From the NCBI GenBank assembly GCA_018398765.1, contig JAHBMJ010004137.1, forward strand, positions 82,967-146,966: DNA of 64,000 bases. The letters run 5' to 3'. Positions 13,901 to 25,279 of this stretch are shown here, piece by piece (the first letter of the stretch is position 1; the number at the start of each line of letters is the position of its first letter). A program made the position numbers and the translations under genes. Under the pieces are notes generated by a model. That model worked only from the letters and a program-made list of their open reading frames with translations. It was not told the DNA's origin and made no database searches. Source of the DNA: Chromera velia (lineage: Eukaryota; Sar; Chromeraceae).

Positions 13901-16000
13901 TCTCAGAAAATGGCAGGACCGCTCTGGCGAGAGGAATCATTTTGTCATCAGTCACCGGGGAAGTTTTATTAACAGTGAGGAGAGGGGGGAGAAAAGAGAA
14001 ATTCTTTTTGCCCGTGGGGGCATGCGGAGGATCAGAAGACATAGGGGGAGGAGATGAATCAAGAAAAAAAGAAAGAGAAAGAACAACATGTTGAGGGGCA
14101 AAGTCAGCTTCCAGGTTTGAAGTGGTAGAGGACCAGGCTGTCAAAAGAAAAGGATCTACAAAAAAGTGATCAATTGCTGTTGTTTCTTCTCCTGCTTTAA
14201 AAAGGTGTACGGGCCCAAAAAGGAGACATCAACACCCAGCCTCTTACATTTCAAGGATAGGCCGTGGAGAGGAATTAAGTTAGAGCGTTCACAAAGACGG
14301 ATCAGCCAATTCCCTTACTCGTCAGGTTGACTGCCATGGCTGCAGGCTGACAATCGAGAGGGCTTGCAAGCATCAACTTCGTTCTCTTCTCTGCTTTCAT
14401 CAGTGGGACATAGCATTTTTTCCCAAGTTAGCCCTTCCGGCACCCGAGTCTCCAGCTTGCCGTTCATGTCCCCAACCAGGATATGCAAATCCTCGAGAGG
14501 TACCTGACATAGTGCATCGATCACGCCCTCTCTTTCTCTGTGTCTTAGCTCCCTGTCTCTCTGTCTCAGGTCAGACCCTCTAGGTAGAAAGTACACACCG
14601 AAAACATGGAGGACTCTCGTGGTTGACTCCCCTTCTTCTGAAGAAGAAGGCACATTCACTGACAGACGGACCAGATTTTGACCTACCAGCTCCCACCTTG
14701 ACTGTAGTTCATGAACTAAAGAATTCCTGACTAGGATGTATACACCCCCTGTCCTTGCTTTCTTGATGGTTGCGGCTTTCCTTCTCGACCCTTCTGCTTT
14801 GATTTTCCTTCTCAACCACTCAAAGTGATCGAAATTATGCCCTGTGTGAGTGGATGTTCTTATGGGCATGGAGGGGCACTTCGTTTTAGTCAACACCACA
14901 ATGTCTGCCTGGCAAGTGGCCAGCCACCGCTTGAGAGCCTTGCTTCGTATGTATGACCCCAGCTCCCCCACATTTACCATTTTTATTGTGAGTTTCCTTC
15001 TTCCTGAAGCCATAAGACCAGACCTCACATCGTAAGAAGGAGAGAAAACATTGTGGGAGGATGAGGATGCAGAAGGAAAGAGAAGGGAAGGGGAGGACGG
15101 CTGAAAGACCCATTGAGGGATTGAAGAGGTTGCGGAGGGGCGCACCGGTAGGGCAGAAGCAGAAACACATGCAGAAGCCGAAGCAGAAGAGGAAAAAAAA
15201 AAAGAAACAGAAGCAGAAGAAGAAGAAAAAGAAGAAGAAGAAGAAGAAGAAGAGGAGGAGGATGAGGAAGAAGGAGAAGAGGAGGAGGAGGAGGACGACG
15301 ACACTGCAACCGGAGGGGGGGGAAGGTCGGAAGGAGAACCTGCATGACGCTTTTATCGGTCTTCACACTTTTTGAGTCTGCATACTTCCCTGCGACCGGC
15401 CCAGAAGGCATACACCAGACGCTTCTCGTCTTTTTTTAGTTGATCTGCGCTTATCCATGCAAAGTTGGAAGCACCCCTCCTCCAAAAATCATATTCTCTT
15501 CTCTTTCCCTTTCTGCCCCTCACTGCATGAATTCTTGCAGAAGAGCGTGAGCCTCCATGAATGAGGGCTCGGTCCTTCTCATCCCTGTCATTAGAAGATC
15601 TAGAAGAAGAGAAGGAAGAATCAGAGATAAAAGAAGAGGAAGAGGGGGAAGGTGAGGACAGAAAATCATGCTCATGTCTCCTCCTACTGCGTTCTCTTTC
15701 TTGTTATCTGTCTTCATACAGCTCCTGTCGAGAGGCAGATTTGAGACTCTTTCTATTTAAGGGGTTATTACAGCACCCTTTTTCGAGACAGTTGCAATTG
15801 ATGCAGGGTCTTACTGAGAGAGATTCTGACCCTCTAGCGCATGAGCATCTGGATGACAGGCGACATCCACCTGCAGAGGCCTTGCAGTTACAACATCTCC
15901 TTTCATTCCCCCCCCGTCTGTTGCGGCCTTGCTTGTCAGGCTTTTCCTTGCCTTTCTCTCCCTTTTCATTTCTCTCCTTTACATCATAGTATTTAACATT
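10955..16000 (-). mobile_element. Degraded LINE (APE-type non-LTR retrotransposon) with CXC motif
   Basis: Read on the minus strand, the parts are: a Cys-rich CXC-like motif (about 15850-15930), an Arg/Ser-rich linker, a poly-Ser tract from a GAA/GAG run (15190-15300), an APE-type endonuclease (about 14050-15000, with GDMNG), a linker (13400-13873), a reverse transcriptase (11936-13237), and a C-terminal zinc-knuckle-like segment CDKCLSPSHMIKDEVHVLTEC-type (about 11107-11472). A 3' end rich in ATC triplets lies at about 10958-10985. It is broken by at least two in-frame stops upstream of the endonuclease and by frameshifts inside the endonuclease and after the RT. The endonuclease motif expected as L-T-E-T reads LTKT, so the catalytic Glu seems lost. 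It is a dead copy. It also explains the long open frames on this strand. Confidence 0.9.
11936..13237 (-). pseudogene. LINE reverse transcriptase domain
   Basis: An open stretch of 433 codons with the RT core in order: KALGLDGVGP, a QLGFRQGVGT block, AFVDFSKAFDTV (first catalytic Asp), GGGVKQGDPLSPLLF, and the intact catalytic YADD box. After it come the thumb-type segments KYKYLG and LPVALYGLET. It belongs to the LINE at 10955-16000. The RT core itself looks intact, but its flanking domains are in other frames, so no full polyprotein can be made from this copy. Confidence 0.92.
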
Positions 16001-16040
16001 CTTAAATTTGTATTGTCTATTTGCAATGTTAAATTATAAA
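15700..16040 (-). pseudogene. LINE N-terminal CXC-like Cys-rich segment
   Basis: The minus-strand frame carries a lysine-rich stretch and then a pattern of paired cysteines: CCNCKASAGGC, five residues, CSCARG, then CINCNCLEKGCCNN. This spacing (C-x-C-K-x5-C-x5-C-x-C ... C-x2-C-x-C-x4-C-C-N) resembles CXC/tesmin-type DNA-binding motifs. The same frame continues, past stop codons, into the Arg/Ser linker, the poly-Ser tract and the endonuclease. This suggests one long ancestral ORF, or an ORF1 immediately followed by ORF2. Confidence 0.6.
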
Positions 16041-16660
16041 GTTCAGTTAATTAATTAATTTTTATAAGCCCTGATGAGACTAGGTGTGACTCCGTGTGAG
16101 AGTTAAAAGTGATTTTTTCTTCTTTCATTAATTCAAACTTGAATAAAAGAAAAGAAAAAAAAAAAAACGTCCTGTTGCACGAAGTTTTACATCGGTCTGC
16201 AACTTAGGTTTAGGTATTTAGATCATTTTTGTAACAATATACACAGAGTCACACACACTGCACACCGGCAGTCTGCGCTGGCAGTCTGAATATGATGTTA
16301 ACATTTGTACACAGTACTACACACTATTACACACGTTTTAAATTCATGAACATATTATTATATGAATCTAATTTAGTTTAAACAAGGTTAAAACGGGTTA
16401 TAAAAATTTTAATCTATCTAGGATATGAAAAATCCATATTGTATATATCTAGGTAACTGTGTTTGCGTCTAGATCTGCGTATAGTAATACTAAACCGATT
16501 AAGAAGTACGCACGTCTCGGCCTCAAATCCCGCAAAAGTTGTGCAAGCGACGGTGCTTCGCTGTAAGACCCTGACCGCAGTATAGAACTGGACGACTCGG
16601 ACTGGATCTGCACGTGCATTTACGTTTGTGGAAGGATATTCAAAGTCATGCTTGCTGCTT
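16001..16660. other. AT-rich spacer between LINE and ankyrin gene
   Basis: AT-rich sequence with a 13-base poly-A at about 16153, several ACACA-type short runs around 16240-16335, and no supportable gene. The 3' flank of the ankyrin gene (about 16560-16660) regains a normal GC level and contains a palindromic GCACGTGC. Confidence 0.55.
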
Positions 16661-16663
16661 GCA

Positions 16664-18189
16664 TCACGTCTTTCTTAACATCTGCACGTACTGCACGCTA
16701 CTTTCTATTTGTCGGGCTTTTTCCGTCTGTCCACTTCCCTGCGCCACTTGGAGCGCCTCTGTCACATCATCAAACCCTCCCACTTCGATCATCCACCTCA
16801 AGACCACTGGCGGGCACTCTTCGTCTTTCAAACTGCCGGTAACAAATTTCAACAGCCCAGGATGCTTCTTGGCATCAGCGCGACGCTCGCCTTCGCACCC
16901 GCGAAGGGCGCCTGCTGTGTTTCTGCTGCTGAATCAAAGTATTTACACACAGCAAATAGAAGTCCCTCAACGGGAGTGTTTGGGCTGCTCAAGTCTCGCT
17001 TTCCCTTCCGCACGTTCTCGTTAAAGCAAGACCGGGCGAGTGCGTAGACACTCGAGTACAGTGCGCCACCAATCACGGCGTTGGAAGTCTTGTTCTCTTC
17101 CATTGAGGGCGGCAGTTGGACTAGACACTTGTGCCTGAGCACCAACTCAACGACCAAATCCACGTTGCGGGACTGGAGGGCAATGTAAAGAGGCGTCTCG
17201 GTGCGCATGACGGTTGTCGCGTCGACATCTGCACCATGTTCGATGAGCAGTCGTACGGCCAGGAGTGCCCGCTTGAAGTCAGCTGTATACTGACAAGCAT
17301 CCACCAGGGCGGTGCGGCCTTCATATGAGGGATGCAGATGCCGCTGTGCCGGCTGGGGACGGGACTTTTTGAACTCTATGGCCCACTGTGGAGTGATTTG
17401 TCGTAAGTCTGAAGGCATCTTGCACGTGAGCAGTAGCTCGGACAGGGCTCCAATGTCGGCTCTCTTGGCAGCTGCATGGAGGGCTGTGAGGCCCTGGAGA
17501 GTGGTTGTGCGAAGGGTGACGTCCCCCGGTTCGACCTTGGGGGAGGCCCCGCTTTCAACTAGCTCTCTGATGATTGTTGCTGCTGCGTCAGGGTGACTGT
17601 TGAAATTTCGAGCGGAGGAGTTGTGCAAGGCTGCCAGGATGAGGGGCGTGTGCCAGGCCTGGAGGCCTCCGAGTTCCCCGATCTGGTCGTTCACAACACG
17701 CCGAAGCTCCGACGGCTCGCAGTGCTGCAGCAGCAGTCGAACGACTGTAATGCAACACTCAGAGTCAGGAATCAGGAGCGCACGGTGCAGCGCAGAGAAG
17801 GACTGCGAGTCTCGTTCGCATTGACTGTGCACCTGCAATTTGAAGAAGTTATTCGGAGGGGAGAGAAGAAACTCGACCATGCTGATGGTCTTCTCTCGAA
17901 GAAGCGACTCCGTGCTCGGCTGCAGCCTTTGTGCTTCCTTCTGGTTACCATTTGCTAAGGCGAGGAAAAGCTTGCTATCACGCCAGCAGTACAGTGCGGC
18001 ATGGAGAGCATTCTCGAGAAAGCTGTTCGTCCGAAAGAGTGCATGCTCAGCGCGCTGTTGTTCTGAGAGTTGTTCAAACGACTTTCTCACTGCCTCGAGA
18101 TCAAGAAGGGCAATGGGAACAAACCAGTCGGGCCATTGGGCTCTGTTCTTGGAGGTTGCAGTTTTGACGTTGGAGGCTGAGGATCCCAT
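16664..18189 (-). CDS. Intronless ankyrin-repeat protein with probable C-terminal frameshift
   Basis: The main frame, 18189-16849, encodes 446 residues. It starts MGSSAS, which fits an N-myristoylation signal (Gly2, Ser6). Ankyrin-type helices recur: ALHAALYCW, SALHRALLI, HTPLILAALHNS, LTALHAAAKRADI, RTALVDACQ and TPLYIALQSRN, each followed by a V-x2-L-L-x-H/C segment. At about 16870 another frame opens without a stop and continues as HPGLLKFVTG...MLRKT, ending at 16664. It reads like genuine protein, so a 1-2 base indel (a real lesion or a sequence error) probably truncates the annotated end. No introns were seen, unlike every large neighbour. Specific function is unknown; the family generally mediates protein binding. 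Confidence 0.75.
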
Positions 18190-18336
18190 CTGGGCAAGGC
18201 TGGGGGGGCTTCTAGGTTACGTCCTGAAGAAAAGAGAGGTGAAGCAATATTTTTACAATCTGATCCGGTCATCAAATCGGTCGACTGTGTGTACACGGCT
18301 TTAATTCTCCTCCAAGCCGTATCATCTTCGATCGCA

Positions 18337-18620
18337 GCACTTGTGAACACGTATATACTGCACTTGTGAACACGTACATATATACTTCGACGAACTGTAG
18401 CAGACCAGTCCTCCGCTCCCCATGAAGCTCGTGTACTTACAGCTCTCTTGTATAGCTGGTATAAGATCATGCCGAGCTGCATGCATGTGGTTTGTACGTG
18501 CAAGTGAATTTGGTAACAAACTTTAACAACGGTTGTTTCAGTGCCGCGAAGTGTTGCATGAACAACAGTTGTTTCATGCGCGGTTGATGCAGTGTTGCAT
18601 GAACAACTGACTGACTATAT
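18337..18620. promoter_or_regulatory. Repeat-rich 5' flank of ankyrin gene
   Basis: Upstream of the minus-strand ankyrin start (18189) lie two tandem copies of GCACTTGTGAACACGTA (18337 and 18360). These are followed by two near-palindromes of the form AACAAC-N-GTTGTT (about 18525 and 18560), two copies of GTGTTGCATGAACAAC (18551 and 18592), and a TATATATA run at about 18615. A regulatory role is inferred only from position and repetition. Confidence 0.35.
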
Positions 18621-20957
18621 ATACACTGCATGCATGTCTGCATCTCCAACAAAGTGGTTCTATACACACCGAATCAAATTGGGTCTTCGAAAACCTCCAG
18701 ATCCCGAGAGTCAATGACATGCCAAGGGCGATCGTGTCACTCTCGGCATCTTCTGCAGAGGCAGCGCGGAGGGCCTTCTCGCTTTGCTGCCTGACAACTG
18801 CAGATGCTTTGATGGTTTATCGTCTGATTGAAGCAAGGTTCAAAGACACGTTGTTCCTCTACCATGGGGCAGAGAGAGGGTCCCGGAGAAAGACAAGGGG
18901 TCGAGAGCTCCTCAGAAGTGTTCTCGTCTGCTTGGGAAGCGATACCGGCTTTCTGCCCTGACTGTTGAATTCCAGAGGCTCAGCAGAAAACGCCTAAGTC
19001 TGAAGGACGGCACTCCGTGGTCAGTAAACACAGTTGCGTGGACGAATTGCAGCTTTTCATTCATTCGATCTCTGTAACAGTTGTCTTTGCGCTTGTGATT
19101 GGTAAACTTAGGGATCCAAAGACTGAGAGAATCGACCCTTTTTGACGCATCGCGTGAAGGAAATTAAGGGATTCGCAGTGCCACACATTCGATCGTACAC
19201 TCTGTCTTTTTCGCCTGCTGGAATTTTTGATGCATGACTGGCAAATGAGCTTGCGCAAAAAGAACAAAAAAGCGCGCTGATAAAATCTGGGTGGATGCAT
19301 GTGTGTATGATTTTCCCTGCAGAACGGGAGCCCTGAACCGCCACGGTTTTGCCTTGCCAGGCATGTCGCAGAAATGCAGAGAAGTAGGGCTGCTGCGAGC
19401 AGTCCTTCCACCTTTGATGGCTCTCCAGAATGGGCATTCTTAACCATCCAGAACCGTACAGCTCTTCCCCCGCTCGATCTCAACTCCCTTGCAAAGGGAC
19501 ACAACCGAACATCCTTCAAACCTTTCTCAGTGAAACACAGAAGACAGGATGAGCGGCATTAACAAGAGAAACAAGAAGATTATCTTCGGTGTTAGACATT
19601 CTGCGGATCTGTGCAAACAGGCACCGCCATTCTCTCTGACTCCTCTCGTAAGCGCGATCAGACCCATAAGAAGGTACTCAAAGGCGAGATGTCTCTGAGC
19701 TATAGAGGGTGCATGATCATCTACAGGATGCTGGGAGGTCCCGGCAAATGCGAGATGGTCGAGACAGCAGAGGGGGAGATCAGGTTCTACAACGGGAAGG
19801 GGATCCAATCCCGGTTCGGCCAGACTAAGCAGATAAGAGGAGGAAGAGGACCCTCAGATCAAGATGGAGGACCAATCCATGGACGGGGACCAGTTCGCCG
19901 GGAACGAGATCAACGAGGAGGACGAAGCCAACAGACGGGCCACCGCCGCAGCCGCCGATATCGGTTGTCACCCCCCTCTGACTATTTGTAAAATAAGTGC
20001 TCCACATGTATGGTTTAGACTAGGGTTTAGAACTCTAAACCTAACAATACCAAACGTATTCTAGAACGTATTTTAGCGCGCTAGAGATCCCTATAGCTTC
20101 AAACCATCTCCATCCGAGTCATATTAAAATATGTACATGCAACAACAGTCCAACAACTATTGTTTGAGTGATGCTGCACTGATGTACAGGTCGTAAGCGA
20201 CCCCCCTCCCTTAATTCTCAATTTAGTCCTCAATTAAAAACTTGTGACCCATCGGCTTGCAAATAAGCTTTTATACTAGCTTTTGGATGACCCCCTTTAT
20301 AAAAAAATATTTTAACTAGTAAATTTTTCAAAATCTTTCGATTAGTTGAAGAGCTTACAACTTGAAAGTCTAAAAGCCTCGTAGCAAAAAAAAAAAAACA
20401 TCTGGAAAAATGTATTATACCGTAGTAATATTTCTAGAATAAAAAGTAATATTTATGATTGTATTATAATTATCATTATTTTATTATATAAACATACACT
20501 AGAATGTAATTCTATGAAGACAAAGTAGATTAATGTATTCTTTGATCCCACGAGAATCATATAATTTATAATCTAGAGATGAAAGCTGATTGTTAAAAAC
20601 TCAATCATTTAGTTTATGATCTAGGCCAATCTAGGCATGTCACAGCAAAAAAAAAAAAACGTCTCTAGAAAAATGAGTTATCTACTTTTTTTTCTTTTTT
20701 TTTTTGCCTGCAACACCTTGCAACACTTGTGCAACACCCGTGCAACAGCTAAACAACAGTTGTTTTAGACAAAAAAAAAAGTACCTGACAAAGAGAGTTA
20801 TTTACTTTTTTTTTCTCTGTGATACTCCTAGTTTATGATATTGTTTGTCATCATTTTGGCCTAGCTTGACCATCATCAAAAATATTCGATGCAGAGTAGC
20901 CTTGTATTCAAAATTCAAAACACCGCCTGCATCCCAGAAAGCATGAAAGACGTTTTA
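18621..20957. other. Intergenic, no firm gene; AT-rich second half
   Basis: 18621-19990 has ordinary GC and short open frames on the plus strand. One acidic segment (about 19846-19990, with MEDQSMDGDQFAGNE) looks coding-like but lacks a supportable start or neighbour exons, so no gene is called. From about 19990 to 20940 the DNA is AT-rich. It holds three related blocks of poly-A followed by a short motif and then poly-T (about 20386, 20646 and 20770), TTGCAACAC-type short repeats (20708-20750), and another AACAACAGTTGTT palindrome (20751). Confidence 0.5.
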
Positions 20958-20959
20958 AG

Positions 20960-23425
20960 TTAATTTGGAAACTGCTCCGACATTTCGACTGGAAAGCCAC
21001 CGAGGGGGCGTACGATTGTTGGTGACAACGGCGGCAAGTTGCCCTTCAGAGTTTTTGAATTCGAGTGACCCTCATTTCGCCTCCTGTGTCGCTCTACGAG
21101 TGCTCGAAGAAAAAAGGCAACCTCCCCGCCCTCTCTTGCAGACCTGGGGGGGGAGGCAGTGGCACGATCACAGACCTTTCCAGAAATGTAACCCCCTGAC
21201 CCTTTCTGCTTGTTAGCGCGTCCCTCGCTCTTCCTTCCGCCTCTTGCTGGTTTCTGTGCTGCGACAAATTTTGATGATGCAGGACTGGAAGGCGCCGTGT
21301 GTTCGTGTCCCTGCCGCTTTCCTCTTGAGGCAGAGGTGTGAAAATGGTCGGTTCGGCGTGACTCTCTAGAGAGAGACAAAGAGGAGGAAGAGGAGGAGGC
21401 AGACTGTGAGTTTGGGGGATGTCTCCTGCTGTGCCTCTCTGAGGATTGACTTGAGAATGCCGGGGCCCTCTCTTGAGCCTCAGGGGAGAGGGCCCTGCGT
21501 CCTCTTTCTTCTGCATTTGGGTCTTTCTGACGAGACGGGCCCCCTGAGGTAATGTCCCCAGGAGGACATGGGGGTGGGTGGGGTGATGGGAAGCTTTGGG
21601 ACCCTTGTATTGGTTGTGAGCGTCTATTCCCGCCTCTGCTGATGGGTTGGGAGGATTCGGAGTCCTGTCGTTGCGTGTCATTTGGGGGGTGTAGGAGTGA
21701 TTGGGAGGAGAGTGCGGATTGAGTGCGAGTGGCAGCGTTACGGATGGAATGCAAAAACAGAGGGTTCTTCCGGCCCCTGCTTCTGCTTCTGCCTGTGCGT
21801 CGGCATGGCCTGCTTGAAATTCCTGTGGCTGTGCCACTTTCCTTCACAAGGGGGCTTGGACGGCCACGGCTACAGGAAGCCTTTCTTCCACTACTGTCGG
21901 ATGCACAAAAACCCATCTGAGCAGGTCCTTCTCTCCCTTTCCCCTCTGGCGCTCGTCTGGATTCTCTTGCATGGCACGTACTTGAGAGCAGGACTTTCGC
22001 AGAATCCCTTTTTTGCTCTTTTGAAGTCGCGCAGCTCTCTGCAAAATTAAAATTTGTAGCTCTCGTAAAAGCTTCCGAATTCCTCAAAGCGCAGTTGAGC
22101 TTCTTCTTTTGTCTTATTGATTTGAGGTGGCTCTTCTTCAAGTCGTCTGCGGCCTCTTCTTCGTTGAAAATCCAGACAGGCGATTCTGTGGGGGAGCAGA
22201 AGTGAGAAACGGGGCTGTTGCATTTCGACTGGAATGGAAATGGACGGCCGAGAGAGGCAGAGGGGGAGTGAGAGGGGGAGGAAATTTCGGGCGTGGGTGA
22301 GGATTCTTCGCTGCTGATGCTGCTGTGACTAGAGAGGGCTTCAGGGGCAATCACAACAACAGAACTGTTCGAATCTCTTTTCAGAGCTCGTACGGAGTCG
22401 CTTCCCTTCATCTGTGGAGAGCCCTCCTCATTGTCTACAGGATGGCATTTTCCTTCTCGTAATGAGGCGGTGGATGGAGTAGGAAGGCAAAGGAAGGGAA
22501 ACATGTGGGCACTGTCAGACAAGAGCGAGTCCGAGGAGGAAGAAGGGGACTGAGAGGGAGGACGATGTTGGGTGCCTCTCGTCGTTTCTTCCTCTTCCTC
22601 TTCCTCTTCTTCCTCCACTCCTTCAACTCTCTCATCTTCCTCGTCTGACTGCATGTCCTCAACAGGGGTCCTCCAACCTGCAGACGAACTTTGGCTGCTG
22701 CTCCTGCTCTTCTCACGGATGCTGCAGTTGGGTTTCCCTGGAGAGACAGAGGGGAACAGAGACTGACGTCTTGACCTGTCGTATTTGGAGGACGACGAAA
22801 TGCCTTCTCGAGGAAAACCTTGAGAGGCACCAGGGGGCGGCCCTCGAGACCTCCGAGAAACCCCCTTTTCCTTTTCCCTTCCCCGAACTTTACCGACAGG
22901 TGTGTTAACCCTGTGCAGGCGTTTGCCTGAAACCTTCAAACCCGACTTTTCACAACCCTCTGCCAAGAGGACAGAGAGAGCCCGCTCTTCTCTGTGTGCC
23001 TCAACCCCATCCTGTGCTTCCAGAACGGCCTCAACAGGTTCCTGCAGGCACCATGCAGAACGCAACTATGAAGGTGCACTTTTTGGACACAGGACGAAAG
23101 CGCACAGAGAGTTTCTGCAATGCAGACTTTCATCCATGTGACGAATCTCCCACACAAGAAAAATAATCAAACGGCCCAATCGTATCCTCTCTCACGTGTG
23201 CGGACAGACAGACAGACAGACAGACAGACACTCCACGTCCCTCCATGGAAATGCCGAGAAAGAAAAAGAGAAAGAGAACAACAGGGTGACGGAGGCTGGG
23301 GGGGAAGGGGTGAAACACATACACCTGAGCTGAAACGCAGAGTCATGTAGACACCCGATGCCGACCTCCCATCAAGCAAGAAAGAACACACACACACACA
23401 CACACACACACACGCGCGCACACAC

Positions 23426-23462
<37 letters not shown>

Positions 23463-23483
23463 CTCTCTCTCTCTCTCTCTTTT

Positions 23484-23536
<53 letters not shown>

Positions 23537-24554
23537 CTCTCTTCCGCTGACCTCCAGTTCCAACTGAGAATTGAGTGCACTGTGTCTCTCCCCAGTTGCA
23601 AACGCGCCCCCATTGAGTCCCACCTGCATACAAAAAAAAAAGGAGGGAGGAAATGCATGATCAACTTTGCTTTGCACATGCACCTACAGGACAAAGGTCT
23701 TTTGCTCTACACATTCAATGCCAAAGAAGGTTCAGCATGTTTCCCCTTTCTCCTGTGGCCTTTTCATTCACCCCTGCTTCCGAAGACCCTCTCTATTCTC
23801 CTCTGTCCTGTTTCGCAATTCGTCACATCCAGAGAAATAATCGCATACATTTGTGATTGCATTTTTTTATGGATCAAGGCGCAAATGAGTGTGGAGCTTT
23901 TTCTATCCCCACTGGATTTCGTTCGCATCCTTGATATGTCACTCTTCTCCCCCTGGATCTTCAACGCCCCGTTTCAATGAAACCATTAAATTACCTGTAA
24001 ATTCCAGAGAACATGCACAAAAAATGAAAGAAACTTAATGGAGCAGCCATGCTTACCGGACTACCCCCCTCTCCATCCACCGCCGTCGATGCAAGTGTCA
24101 GCAACTTTGCCATCATCGTTTCGATTTGTTCCAGCTCTTGCTTCAGAACGGTCACAGTTTGCGCCTGCGACTCAATAACACGCCCATTTTCACTGATACA
24201 TCCACGTGCCCTCTCCAGAGCGAGGAGAAAGGTCTGACGGCTGGGAGTGTCATTAACACCGAGCTCCGTCTTCAGCTTTCGATGCAACCAGAGTTTGAAA
24301 TCTGGAGGCTTCAACTGGACGCCCTCTGCCAAGAGACGTTCTGAAGCTCTAACGATGTGAGTGTCAACATAATCCATCTCCTCAAAGGACCTTCTGCGTT
24401 CTCTCCCTCCACCTCTTTCCCCGGGGTCCATCATCGACTCGTGAGGCTTCAACTGGCCAACAGACCCACGGGGGCCCTTGGACCCTCGTTGCCCCATGGC
24501 GTCGGACCTCTTCTTGCAGCAGAAACAACGCGCGCTCAGATTCTTCTTTGGCAA
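20960..24554 (-). CDS. Large disordered Ser/Arg/Glu-rich protein, unknown function
   Basis: Two-exon model: 24554-24057 (donor GTAAGC) and 23065-20960 (acceptor ATAG), frame-consistent, 867 residues. Exon 1 encodes a basic N-terminus (MPKKNLSARCFCC), a globular-looking stretch (VDTHIVRASERLLAEG...KLWLHRKLKTELG) and a predicted coiled coil (VIESQAQTVTVLKQELEQIE). Exon 2 is almost wholly low-complexity: poly-Ser tracts, a run of about ten Glu, SP dipeptides, RSRSRG-type Arg/Ser patches and a basic C-terminus. I recognise no family. The composition suggests a scaffold or nuclear RNA-associated protein, but this is a guess. The intron holds a large CA/CT microsatellite. It is divergent from the SCAMP-like gene. 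The exon 1 start is the first ATG of the frame; a downstream ATG (MGQRGS) is also possible. Confidence 0.55.
23385..23535. repeat. (CA)n / (CT)n compound microsatellite
   Basis: About 75 bases of CA repeat with GC interruptions, then CT repeat with a TCTG interruption (about 23460-23535). It lies in the intron of the disordered-protein gene. A (GACA)n run lies nearby at 23203-23230. Confidence 0.95.
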
Positions 24555-25033
24555 GGCAACCGTTGTTCGAGGAAGCTATGGGAAGGAACTTTCTGCTTCT
24601 GTTCTCCACCTCGTTGTTGTGATTCCAAACTTTGTGTGTTCTTTGTAACTGTCTATTTGTGTCCAACGAGACTGTGAAAATATGAAAAGCTCTCCAGGGA
24701 GCACTCATAAAAAAGTATTTGAATTCACGAGACCGCGTATGCCCACCAGGCGTGGCTGTGAGAACTCATGCCTGACTTGGGACAACACTGCACGACGGGA
24801 AAGTGAAGCGAGCCTGTGACTTTTTGAGCGAATTGGCAGCTGACTGAAGGAAGTAGATTGTGTGCATATTAGGGTGATTCTGATCGACAGTGATATTGTA
24901 AACTAAACACAATGTATATGCATGCATATAGTTTTGCAATGAATTAATTGAGTTTGAGCACAAACATGCATAGATGCGGCGTAAAAAAAAAAAAAAGAGC
25001 AGTATACAGAGCTCAAGTTGCTCAACGATGAGC

Positions 25034-25101
25034 TAGGCGCGCGCCGCCGCACGCGCGCGGACTCAATCTCAGTCGGCCGGCGCGCGGCGCCGACATCGCG
25101 G
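25034..25101. promoter_or_regulatory. CpG-dense block in divergent promoter
   Basis: A 68-base block almost entirely of GCGC/CGCG and GCCGGC words sits in AT-rich surroundings. It lies about 480 bp from the minus-strand gene start (24554) and about 180 bp from the SCAMP-like start (25280). Position suggests a shared bidirectional promoter element. No TATA box was identified with confidence. Confidence 0.45.
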
Positions 25102-25279
25102 AAATATTCACAGAATGCCTGACCTGCGCTGTTCTCATTTTTCTGCATCCGCAGTGCTGGCTGATATATAGACATCAATCGTCCTGAATTGTGCGGAAGC
25201 CCTGGAATGTAAGTGAGAGTCAGTACGGAAGCACGGACCATCCGAGGAAAATAGGGCGGAAAGACCAAAAGTCCGAGCT

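Noticed and set aside
19611-19991. 126-codon plus-strand frame as a gene
   Set aside because: It is Arg/Gly-rich without family signal, and an overlapping acidic frame looks equally coding-like; neither has a supportable start or exon partners.
22435-22830. Overlapping alternative frames in the disordered-protein region
   Set aside because: Low-complexity Ser/Glu/Arg coding sequence keeps all frames open; only the 702-codon frame spans the region and links to the upstream exon.
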